Source: Isoetes taiwanensis
Taxonomy: Eukaryota; Streptophyta; Lycopodiopsida; Isoetales; Isoetaceae
Assembly: GCA_021234155.1 (NCBI GenBank)
Contig: JAJEKV010000006.1
Location: 13,900,902 to 13,964,901, forward strand
DNA length: 64,000 bases
Direction of reading: 5' to 3'
Both the position numbers and the translations under genes were made by a program. The first letter of the stretch is position 1. Every line of letters begins with the position of its first letter. Under the pieces are notes generated by a model that was not told the origin of the DNA, did no database searches, and saw only the letters and a program-made list of their open reading frames with translations. Below, piece by piece: positions 53,930 to 64,000 of this stretch.

Positions 53930-55837
53930 GTGACTTTCTTTGTGGATTATGTCATTTTAAAGATGCCAAATAGTGCATGCACTTATCCATTATTGTTAGG
54001 AAGGCCATGGTTAATGCAAGCATCAGCTAAACATGATTGGTCTACAGGCTATTTGCAAATTGGAGATGGGAATAATTTAATCAAGATAAGGGTCCATGTT
54101 CAATCTGGTAATAAGGATGACAATGATAGTGATACTAGTTCCTCAATTGAAGATATGCATCTTGATAATAATGATGATGATGTAGATAGTAACGAAAATA
54201 ATAATGAAATAGAAGTAGACCAAGTTTATGTAGAGCAAGAGGATTATGAAAAACTAACAATGAGGGATGATACTTCATCTGTGGCTTTAGAGGAATGGAT
54301 GAATGGTGTAAATGTTTTTGCTGTAAATGTGGAAGAAGTAAATGAAACTATAAAGGAAGAAGAAGAGGAGAGATATCCTGAGTACTTCTCAAAATTTGAG
54401 GAGGGAGAACCCAAGCTAAAAGAAACCCCCTCCCATTGTGCATCCAAGGAAGTCCAACAAATGCTAACCCGTCCCACTTATGATGAGTTGAATTTAGGTA
54501 CTTCGGGAGAACCCAAGATGGTGCGATTGGGAAAACTTAATCTTGGTGAAGAACATAAAGAATATAAGGATCTCCTCATGGAGTTTAAGGATGTCTTTGC
54601 ATGGACGTATGAGGATCTGAAGGGTATATCACCCGAGTTAAGTGTGCATAGAATTGTACTTGAAGCTAACACAAAAGCTATAAGGCAACGACCCTCTGGG
54701 ATGAACCCTCATTACTCAAAGGTGGTAAGGGAAGAGCTGGATAATTTAATTAAAGCTAAGTTTATTGAACCAGTGGAAACTAGTGAGTGGTTGTCCCCAA
54801 TAGTTATAGTTCCAAAGAAGTCTAAAAAATTAAGGGTGTGTGTGGACTATAGAAAATTAAATGCTGCCACCATTAAGGATGGGTTTCCTGTTCCTTTCAC
54901 TGATAACGTTATTGATTCGGTTGCTGGCCATGAGTACTATTCTTTTCTTGACGGGTTCAGTGGGTACAATCAGGTGAGTATTGCCAAGGAAGATAGGGAA
55001 AAAACCACATTTGTCACGGAATGGGGGTGCTACATGTATAAGGTTATGCCATTTGGGTTGTGTAATGCTCCTGCCACTTTCCAAAGGGTAGTTACGGGTG
55101 CATTTAAAGATTATCTAAGAGACTTTATGGAAGTGTTTCTTGATGATTTCTGTGTTTTTAGTACCAGACAAGAACATCGGGAGAAACTCAGATTATGCTT
55201 TATGAAATGTCGAGAATATGGTATATCTCTAAACCCTATGAAATGTTTGTTTGAGTTACCCATGGGGCGTTGTTGGGTAGGATCATTTCGGGCAAGGGTA
55301 TTGCAATTGACCCTGATAAGACTAAAGTTATTTCGGAATTGGAGCCACCTACTAACATTAAGCAATTACAAGCATTTCTTGGGCATATAGGGTATCATCG
55401 AAGATTCATAAGATATTATGCTAATAAGGCTTTACCATTAACTGCACTCCTTAAAGGGGAAAAGAATATCGAGTGGACACAAGAATGTCAAAAAGCATTT
55501 ACAAGTTTAAAAGAAGCACTAATAACGCACCCATACTTAGTTTTCCTAATTGGGAAAGGGAATTTCATGTCCATGTAGACTCTTCAGATATGCAATAGGA
55601 AGTATTTTGTCACAACCACAACAAGATGGGTGGGATCATCCAATTTATTATGCTAGTCGTCAATTGTCTAATGCAGAAAAGAATTATTCAACAACCGAAA
55701 GGGAAGGATTGGGCATGATTTATTCAATTATAAAGTTTCGCCACTATTTATTGGGAAAAGAATTTGTATTTTTTGTTGACCACCAAGCATTGAGATTATT
55801 TAATTTTAAAACCTTGCAGAACGGGAAGAATAACTAG
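53930..55837 (+). pseudogene. pol: Gypsy reverse transcriptase and RNase H, frameshifted
   Basis: After an acidic Asp/Asn-rich spacer (54110-54230), RT runs from 54570: RVCVDYRKLNAATIKDGFPV (54835), FLDGFSGYNQV, TEWGCYMYKVMPFGLCNAPA, EVFLDDFCVFS (55130, catalytic DD with F in place of Y/A). It shifts at about 55270 to GRIISGKGIAIDPDKTKVIS and LGHIGYHRRFIRYYA, then at about 55570 to RNase H (YAIGSILSQPQ, YYASRQLSNAEKNYSTTERE, FVDHQALRLF). A further shift at 55830 leads to the connection region (55848-56039). Confidence 0.9.
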
Positions 55838-56007
55838 ATGGTTACTCATGTTGCAAGAGTTTCAATTTCGTATAATTGTAAAACCAGGAAAATCTCATGC
55901 ACCTGCTGACCATTTATCGCGATTATTGAGTGATTCTAACGATAAAGGGGTAAAAGATGACTTGCCTGATGCTAACTTGTTTATGGTGACTGCAGTTCCA
56001 GAATGGT

Positions 56008-57270
56008 ATGTTGATGTGGCGAATTCCTTTCCACCGTGAATTTCCGGATGATATGAGAGCCATAGAAAGGAAAAGATTAATTCAAAAATGTAAACCTTTC
56101 ACTTTGCTGGCCGGAACCTTGTATAGGGTAGGTAAAGATGATATCCTGCGTAGATGCATATTCCCTCATGAAGTGCAAAAGGTCATTAGAGCTTGCCATG
56201 ATTCCCCTGCTGGAGGTCATTTTGCTGCAGATGTCACTGCTAAGAAAGTGTTAAATGCTGGTTATTGGTGGCCTAGTTTGTACCATGATGTAACAATCCA
56301 GGTAAAACATTGTGACCTTTGCCAAAGATTGGGTCGGCCTACTAGACGAGATTCTATGCCTCTGAACCCGATAGTTCCCATATTACCTTTTGAAAAATGG
56401 GGGATAGATTTTGTAGGTCCCATTAATCCTCCTTCAGCTCAAACCCGTTGTGAGTATATATTGGTGTGCACGGATTATGTTACCAAGTGGGTTGAGGCAA
56501 AAGCATTGAGAAATGCTAATGCAGCTAGTGTAGCAACTTTCTTATATGAAAACATCATTACTAGGTTTGGGTGTCCCTTAGAGTTGGTTAGTGATAGAGG
56601 TTCACACTTTATCAATGATGTGGTCGCTACCTTGACTGAACGCTACGCCATAGCCCATAGAAAGAGTACACCCTATCATCCCCAAGCCAATGGCCAAGTT
56701 GAAAGAACCAATAAAACTCTATGTAATATAATGACGAAGATTTGTAACGCTAATAGGACTGATTGGGATAAAAGATTGTTAGATGCATTATGGGCCTATA
56801 GAATAGCATTCAAAGTTACCACGAAATCTACTCCCTTCATGTTAGTGTATGGCCAAGAGGCCATCTTACCTATTGAAATAGAAATTCCATCATTACGAGT
56901 GGCTGTAAGGGAAAAGCTAGATGAAGATGGTAGTCTTAAGGCACGCTTGCAAGAATTAGAGAAGCTAGATGAAGTACGTCTTCATGCATACATGGCTAGA
57001 GAAGCACTCCAAAGGCAACGTAAAACATGGTATGATGCTCATAATAAAAATAAAGAATTTGTGGAAAATGATTTGGTATTGTTATATGATTCAAAACATT
57101 GGAAGAAACCCGGAAAAGTTGAGAATGAGATGGGCGAGGACCATATGTAGTCCTTAAAATTTTTCCTAACGGTTACGTGTCATTGCAAGATTCTACAGGG
57201 GGAATGAGCTCCCAACGCGAATTAATGGTGCCCGTCTTAAGCCATATTATGCACCAAGGACTTTCAAGAA
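56008..57270 (+). pseudogene. pol: Gypsy integrase
   Basis: HHCC zinc domain (HDSPAGGHFAADVTAKKVL with CDLCQRLG, 56200-56335), catalytic core with D in GIDFVGP (56404), D in LVSDRGSHF (56590) and E in ANGQVERTNK (56705), i.e. the DD35E triad. The GYVSLQ region after a frame break at 57150 ends in the usual LNGARLKPYY-like tail (57225-57250). I see no chromodomain. All catalytic residues are present. Confidence 0.9.
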
Positions 57271-57304
57271 ACTTCCAGATGCAATGTAATTCATCGAGAG
57301 CGAT

Positions 57305-57327
57305 GAATACAAGTAAGGGGGGATAAT
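57305..57327 (+). repeat. Upstream copy of the polypurine tract
   Basis: A 23-base sequence (GAATACAAGTAAGGGGGGAT then AAT) is repeated exactly at 58026-58048, where it abuts the 3' LTR. The 698 bases between hold a 31-base A run (57351-57381) and the stem-loop at 57870-57933. Confidence 0.85.
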
Positions 57328-57346
57328 AGCATAATAAGGGAAAAAT

Positions 57347-57388
<42 letters not shown>

Positions 57389-57869
57389 TTTCTTATCATT
57401 CATCTGCTTGCTCTCCGTATTACTCAAATTCATCTCATTTTTCATTCTTACACCTCATTCAATCCATAAAGACTGCCAAATCAACTTCGCATCCAGGCAG
57501 CAATTTGTTACTAACTTTTATGGTTTCCATGGCAGGTTCACCTGGTTGTTCTTCGTAATTAGTCAAACCATACGCCTTTCATTCATCCATATCATTCAAA
57601 TCATAAAGTCTTTTTGTCAGCTTCACCATATTAGCGACCATATGTTCTACTAACGTTATTTTTTTATTTGCGGGAGCATCATTTTTTCCATCAGTTCATG
57701 TTCATCTGTTTTTAGTTGGCTTACCAACCATGACCATTGTTTTCTTTACCATTGTTTTTCCATTTCCCGTATTGCTGGCCATTGTCTCCATCCCAGCAAG
57801 TTCAAAATAGGCACGGAATAGGATGAGGTTGATGCGGATCGAGAGGACCCTAACAAGGATAGTGACATC

Positions 57870-57933
57870 ATTATTACCAGGGTTTTTCCTCGAAAACCCG
57901 AAAGGGCGAGGTTTTTTAATCCCGGTTAATAAT
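57870..57933 (+). ncRNA. Structured RNA element, stem-loop with GAAA loop
   Basis: ATTATTACC (57870-57878) pairs with GG-TTAATAAT (57924-57933, one bulge); GGG with CCC; a T-rich internal loop; CCTCG (57888-57892) with CGAGG (57907-57911); an AAAA bulge; CCC with GGG closing GAAA (57900-57903). Same architecture as 17876-17940, with paired substitutions. Confidence 0.55.
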
Positions 57934-58030
57934 GGTGTTGCTACCTTGCTAAGGGAAATGAGAAGTTCTAGTCCAATCTTTTATCATACTGAGCAGATTT
58001 TTGAAAGCAAGTTCGTCGAGACGTCGAATA

Positions 58031-58047
58031 CAAGTAAGGGGGGATAA
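58031..58047 (+). promoter_or_regulatory. Polypurine tract of the gypsy element
   Basis: AAGTAAGGGGGGATAA directly before the 3' LTR TGTGGAG; it is the plus-strand DNA priming site in this class. Confidence 0.85.
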
Positions 58048-59726
58048 TGTGGAGCGGTCAGCACAGTAGAAATTTTGATTTTTGAGTGAAACAGTGTGGA
58101 AAGAAGCTGCAATGAAGAAGTATGGGCTCAAAATCGACCAAAGTGCATAGTTACAAGGTTATTTTTGAAGATTTGGGTGCTTATATTATTGAAGACCATT
58201 GGAAATTCGAATTTTAATGGTAAGGAGAAAGCACAAATGATGTGATTGGAGGAGATGGAAGATCAAGGATCGCTTAGGTGTCAAAATCTTGGAGCTTAAG
58301 GAAGTTTTCCACATGGAGGGCAAAGATTGTATTTTTTAAAGGTCCAGATTTTATTGGAATTGTATAAGAGGAAAACAACGTGAATGAAAAAACTACCTTT
58401 TTTGTGCCTGTTCGTGTGCTCTCTGCTGCTTGCTTGAGCATCTGGTATGATTCTGGTCCATCATTGCGTGTGCATGATGTCTTCCTTTCTAGTTTATGAT
58501 GATGCTATTTTGTGTGAATGAATAACCCTTTTGTGTGTGAGTGTTGTGAAGAAATCTAAGTTAAATAAATTCTGTCTGATTGTATTGGCAGCGAGTTTTC
58601 CCAAGGATTTACCCTGAAGGAAATCCTTTGTGATACTTGTGCATCTTTTGTATTTGTCTTGAATCTGTAAGAGTCTTAAGCTGTAACAAGAATCTAAATG
58701 GAATGAGTAAGAAATCAGAGATAAAAAGAGAAGGAAAATATTGTTAAATGTGCTGCTCTGTTTCTAATGTCATGAAGGAAATAAATCGAAATTTTATTGA
58801 GTAAAATCAGTCATAGATGTTGCTGGTTGCTGAACCTACAATTCTTATCTGTAGTAAATCATAAGAAGCCCTTTGCCAGTGCCGGATTTGCTGGTCCTTT
58901 GCCATAAAACTGCCCATGCTTGGAAGATAGAGCCTGCAAACAACCCAGAGTTACCCTGTTGCCCAAGAATCTAAGCTATAAAGCAAATCGGCCTGTGGTC
59001 TTTTCAGAAATTGGTTACCTGCTTCTGGAACCCTTATCATGCCATAGTTAGGCCCTGAAGAAGCCGAAAAGCTGAACCCAACTAAGTCTACTAATTATTA
59101 GAGCCCAAGAATAGGCTGTCCATTCTGCAGAACCCATCCTTTGTGAAGAATCAATCTGGCAAAAGAAGAAAAAATCAGAGAAGGCCGAATCGATTGCATA
59201 GGAGGAGGTACGGCCGATTTGATCATGCCATAGCAGAGAGAGGAAGGAGTCGGAGTGATTCCAGAGGGAGCCGGATTTGCCTTGGCCGCTGCCTTCTCGA
59301 ACAGGTTTTTGCCCTAAATCAATTTTCAACGTGAAAACCTAACTAAGTGTTTAACTAAACCTAACAATTTTATAAGTTCCAACAATTTCATAAGTAATAA
59401 GTTAAACCTTTTGATTTCCCTATACATAAAAGAAAAAGATAAAATTAAAATAACAAGGAGAACATTACTCCAAGACCATGTGATGCTAAAACAAATCAAG
59501 GATAATAAATATTACAAGTTTGCACTCACATAATAATTAATGCAAGGAGTAAAAGGAAGCGGTGCGGCTAGGCTTAAGGGGTATAACGGAAGCTATGAGC
59601 CTAGTTGTGGTGGTGTTGGCGTAAGTAATTAACGGAATTATATTTTTTGCTGTCATTCGTATTATTATTTTGTCATCCATTGCCTAAGAACTCTGTCGGG
59701 CTTGGGGTAGGTTGACCCGGCCAACA
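58048..59726 (+). repeat. 3' LTR of the gypsy element, 1,679 bp
   Basis: Same ends as the 5' LTR. About nine short multi-base differences all coincide with CAG or CTG in this copy. Confidence 0.95.
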
Positions 59727-59731
59727 CGGCT

Positions 59732-62700
59732 ATGGCAGGCTAGGCGGCTATGGCTATGGCATGTGGAAGCTTCAAAACAGCAGAGGCTAAAATCCTAGCT
59801 ATACCACTAAATGTGAAGGCCTCTGGTCAGAGGATTGTAGATTCCGGCAGCTATGTGCACTCCTATACTAGTACCCTTAGGAGTATAAATGCAATGTGAG
59901 ATGCACCCACACCATTCAATCTCTTTAATACTGATGTGAAGAACACCATAGCTGGATCTTTTTGGATAGTGTGTTTTGCAAGACCAGAACATAAATTTAT
60001 GTTCTCCTCAGTGTTAAGTAACCTAGACTCCAGGTCCAAGGTATACATTGGTATATATGAGGACGAATCTGCCTCCAACATGGGATTCAGGAGACACCTG
60101 CATGCACTTGGATATGTCACAAAAATCCAATCCACTGCCGCTGATCCTATCAAAGACATCGACTTCAGATTCCCATCCGCCTTTCATCCGTAACAACTGC
60201 CACTAATTCCTGCTCAAAATAGAGATTAAGCAGGTAGGGAGAGTGTAACCATGTCCAAGAAGCTGGTTCGTAGCAGATTCAGATGCAGCTGGCAAGATAT
60301 GCCTGGGGACATAATCATGAAGAGTTAGTTGGGTCCTACAACAACTTCTTTCCTTGTGCAAAAGCTGGTATTGCTAGGAATATGAGTCTTTGATTCTTCT
60401 AATATGATGCCAGAGCTGCATTGATCTATAAAAGGTATTGCATTGTTTTCAAATATGAACTGGCTAGATAGCAGTACCTGCATGTCATTCCTAGTAGGCT
60501 TGACCGCCCCATTTTATTTGATCCTATGGGCGGTGGTGGGTCATCTAATCCTGTTACTAGCACTGGAGAACTTGATCCTACTGAGAAAACTAAGTCCTCT
60601 CATATCTTGTTTTTAGCTCCATTTTGTTATATTCTTAATGGCGCCAAATATTGGCACTTTATGCATGACTTCACATAATGATGCCACAATAGCTCAGAAA
60701 CTGGCCATAAAAAGACTAAAAACAATTTCATCTCTAATTGGAATCCCAAAATTTCTTATTTTAATGAAATTGTGCTTAAAAACAATTAGCTATTGGGCGT
60801 GGCTGATACAGGGTGTTGGAATAACCATTCTTGCATGAACAATACGAACTATCGAAAGCAGTAATATCAAAGTAGATCTTCCGTCACATTGCAGATATCT
60901 TGTCAAAAGCAAAGGACACAAGGGAGCAAGATATCATAGAAGAAAATCTGCCTGCTCAGTTCAATAGAATTTGATTCACATTGTGATCTTGAAGGATGTT
61001 GGAGTGGTATTACTTCATCACTAAATCAGATCTTTATTTAAAGCACATGCTATAGCATACTTGGATCCGGCAAAGGCAAAGTTCATTTTATAGCAAGGCT
61101 GGGTTTGGGGTTGGGGAGTGGGGTGTTGCTTCATTAATTCAATCAAGTCGTCACTTGGCAGTAAAGATGGGGAGATGGACTCAAAAGCAGCAACAGACTC
61201 AGGGAAAAAAAAAAAGCTCCTGGGAGGGGGGATCTCAAGAGTCTCAAGAGCAACGCACATACCATAGATGGTACATGAAGACTCAACAAATGTCTCTTAA
61301 GGGAATTGGACACAAGAAGGATGCATCATGCATGGTGTAGAGAAAAGTGCAAGCCCATCTTCACTAGATGATGACTAAACTCTTCCAGAATTTAAGGTGA
61401 GAACACGTGAAATTGAGCTTCAATTTGTCAAAGATAATGAAGCCAGATTGGTCAAAGTAGAAGCAATTGTGTTTCCATTGCTACCAGAATTAGACTAAAG
61501 ATGATTACATAGTATAAAGGATCACATAGATCTTATAGACACAATAGTGGTCTGCGGCCTTTGAATTATGATATGACAAAGGAAAACAATGCATGCCATA
61601 ATGGGGATGGACCCTCCATCCTTTGGCTCCAACTCGATTTCTTTCTTTGAGTCAAAGGTAATTTCAAAAATTCGGGCACGTGAGAGGACTTCCAAATTGC
61701 CCAGATTAAAACTGGTTATTGTGCTACATATTCTAAACGAGGTGCACCATGGACTACCACAGTCGTCGGATCCATCAATCCTATGGCCCAGACCATATAT
61801 TGGAGCCGCTAGGCACCTCTCGTTTCGTTTATGGTCATTTATGATTGGGGGCACCTATGAATTTGAAATATGAAATACGACTTCGCCTAAGGTTTTGATG
61901 GAATATCGAGTCTCTATACGTCTTCCCTTAAGTTTTTAGGACATAAAGTATGGGGGCTCGAACCTCTACAAAAATAACTCAATGTCCTAATAAGACTACC
62001 TTGACCAATATAACTAGTGAGCTAACGTGATTATTTTTTATCTTAAATCTATGCTTTTTTTATAACAACCCATTCAATTGTTTTGGAAACATGGTCTATG
62101 GTTTCAAGAATTGTTATTTTTACATCCATATCAAATCCCCTGGAACCCCTTGTTATTGTGCTACATATTTCTTGACAGATTTTGTTTGTCTTCTATTCCA
62201 ACTGTTTTGTCTTATGCTTCTTTTGTGTCAGGATTTGATAACACAATAAGAATGCTACATGTTCGAGTGCCTTCGCTTTTCCTATATGAAAGGTGTTGGT
62301 CACCCCGTTCTAGGGTAATGGAGATGTACCCCACGATACAAACACCACTATAATTTACTTCATAAGCTATATTCAAGAGATTTCTGAAACAGATATAGAT
62401 GCAAAACCCAATGGAACCTTATTTCTTTTTATCCTCTAAATTGACATCAAAATTAAAAGTGTATTTGATCTTCAGAGGAGTTGATGTTAAATGGTAAAAT
62501 AATGATGGCAACAAATAATAATTGTATTGAATAATTTTATCGTCCATGGTTAGGGGCCTAGAATTCGTTAGACCTTTTAAAGACGTTTGAAACTTCTGGT
62601 AACCTTCGATGGTAGAACTTCGACGACATTGGGCTCCAAAAGATTTGCATATATCTTGTATATGATATTTGCATGTTTTTTTGTGGTAAAAGTCATGCAT

Positions 62701-64000
62701 TGTTGGGGCTCCATACAAGGTCGGACTCATTAAGAAAAAGACGAGGAGCAAGGCTTTATAAAAGATACGTTCTTCCTCTTGAGTCCTCAACAAGATCTAG
62801 CAACTCCATGAACAACTCTTCTCGATGCCTTCTCTTGATCCATTACACTTCTCAACGCTTCTCTTTTTAGATTGAATTTTTGAGTAATTATTTGCTATAC
62901 TTCTCTTTTTCTTTACTTCTTTTTCTTCTAATGTTACAAGAATTTGAATTGATATTTTTCTTCCTTTTAATCTCACATTTTATTTATTATATGTTATTTA
63001 ATCTCACCATTGCCGCGTTTTCAGAGTCAACATGATCAGACTTGATCCATACAGCCTGTGACCATGGATCAACATCCACTTCCGTCAGGATTGGTGAGCG
63101 GAGTCATCGAGCCACAACCATTGGCAGCATCGTCGAGTAGTAGCATCTCTATCACCCTCATAAGCATTTGTTATAGTAGTGTTTTTTATATTTTTATTAC
63201 ATGCTTTGTGGTAGGAAATATCATGGCATTTGGTGCCTAATCCGTCGGGTCACGTGGTATGAGATTAGCCCATCATCCCAGGCATAGGCAGTATTGGACT
63301 TGTGCTTCTCCAGGTTACAACCATCTCCTATCCAAGTTAGAGAAGGATCCTAGTTGGTTGGGGTGTGCGGATGAAAGGGTGTCTCAATTCACCACAGGAT
63401 TTTCATATAAAGCATTGGTGGCCAATAGAAAGTCCCCATAGCAGACGAAGTGAGGGGTGGTGATAGACCCATGCAAGTCAGCCCGAGCGAGAAAGAGAGA
63501 GAACGAGCAGATCCCCATAAGGCACAATAGATGCAGGAGGCTATTGCTCGACGCATGAAAGTAGCAAAATTTATGATTATAGCCATTCGAATGCAGCACA
63601 GCTCGAGTTCAGAGGATATGCCAAGGTCATTTTCTGAGGGGACAGACAGATTGGTAGAGGCGCGATCTAGATGATGACGAGATGAGAGAATATTACAAGA
63701 GAGCAAGTATAGGTCACGTCTCTGTCTTGACTCAATTGATGTGGATGCTAGCTAATGTCTATTGCAATAGTCAGTGCCACAAAGATTAAAGAACCTAAGG
63801 CCAAACTTGGCACTTTGGTAGAGCAATTGGCTTTCATACGTGGAAGCCAACCACAAAGGAGTCCATCCAATGCTTCATCTCCAGCGATGTAACATAGGAA
63901 TACTCCAACTCCTTACACCCATTCTCTAGATGTGGAAATGATTGGGGAGGAGCTACAATCAATGATGACTTTATCATCCTCTGTCTAGTTCTAAACCATA
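59732..64000. other. Decayed or intergenic DNA, no recognisable gene
   Basis: Right after the gypsy TSD there is a short GGCTATGGC-rich tandem (59727-59760). Frames at 59936-60193, 61522-61854 and 63389-63706 have no known motif. The stretch 63520-63900 has a composition like a gag remnant (KEPKAKLGTLVEQLAF, SQPQRSPSNASS) but no CCHC or capsid motif, so no call is made. Confidence 0.5.

Larger units (their letters stand above)
49626..59726 (+). mobile_element. Complete Ty3/gypsy LTR retrotransposon, 10.1 kb
   Basis: LTRs 49626-51303 and 58048-59726, TG..CA ends, TSD CGGCT at 49621-49625 and 59727-59731. Gene order gag, protease, RT, RNase H, integrase defines Ty3/gypsy. The LTRs are almost identical apart from CAG/CTG-associated differences and about four transitions, so the insertion is young. 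The coding region nevertheless carries five or six frame breaks. Two long A runs and a duplicated polypurine tract are unusual. Confidence 0.96.

Noticed and set aside
63389-63900. Gag remnant at the right edge
   Set aside because: Composition only; no capsid core or zinc knuckle and several stops.

Overview
The window is nuclear DNA of a land plant. It contains plant-type L1 LINEs with DUF4283-like gag and zf-RVT domains, a Ty3/gypsy element, a gag-only LTR element primed by initiator tRNA-Met, a degenerate pentatricopeptide repeat (PPR) gene, an NB-ARC remnant, and spliceosomal introns. The expanded PPR style and the co-existence of L1-type LINEs with a second LINE clade carrying a coiled-coil ORF1 suggest a fern or another non-seed plant. 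That placement is an inference. Almost all of the sequence is transposon-derived or intergenic, and I see no complete conventional housekeeping gene.

Layout. 0.1-0.55 kb: a small minus-strand ORF. 1.2-4.1 kb: exons of an unrecognised gene; one exon is split by a hAT-like element (2228-4049, 8-bp TSD) that carries an NB-ARC gene fragment. 5.5-8.2 kb: two members of one MITE family (322 and 321 bp, 4-bp TSDs). 8.8-13.9 kb: a minus-strand PPR pseudogene cut by an L1-type LINE (LINE-A, 9025-13263, TSD AAACACCC). 15.2-18.0 kb: a GC-rich, decayed LINE of a second clade (LINE-B). 19.5-23.65 kb: a better preserved member of that clade (LINE-C). 24.2-24.7 kb: a membrane-protein gene fragment. 27.0-30.7 kb: a unit with CpG-rich arms built of ACGTCGTT-type palindromes, enclosing a multi-exon unknown gene on the minus strand and a 116-bp tandem repeat. 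33.8-41.8 kb: a nearly full-length minus-strand L1 (LINE-D, 16-bp TSD). 43.9-47.3 kb: a gag-only LTR retrotransposon (TSD TAGTC). 47.46-48.79 kb: a Mutator-like element with long inverted arms, a 9-bp TSD and a small secreted-peptide ORF. 49.6-59.7 kb: a complete Ty3/gypsy element (TSD CGGCT) with broken reading frames. 59.7-64 kb: decayed sequence without a recognisable gene.

Main observations. (1) A covarying stem-loop is shared by the 3' region of LINE-B and the 3' region of the gypsy element; its loop is UUCG in one copy and GAAA in the other. (2) The two LTRs of each LTR element differ almost only at CAG/CTG motifs, and not by simple substitutions, which suggests consensus error at methylated CHG sites; this may also explain many apparent frameshifts. 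(3) Three structurally defined DNA transposons carry gene fragments or possible cargo. (4) LINE-B and LINE-C end in a related 3' hairpin just before a microsatellite tail. Boundaries and TSDs were read by eye; no alignment, folding or database search was run.
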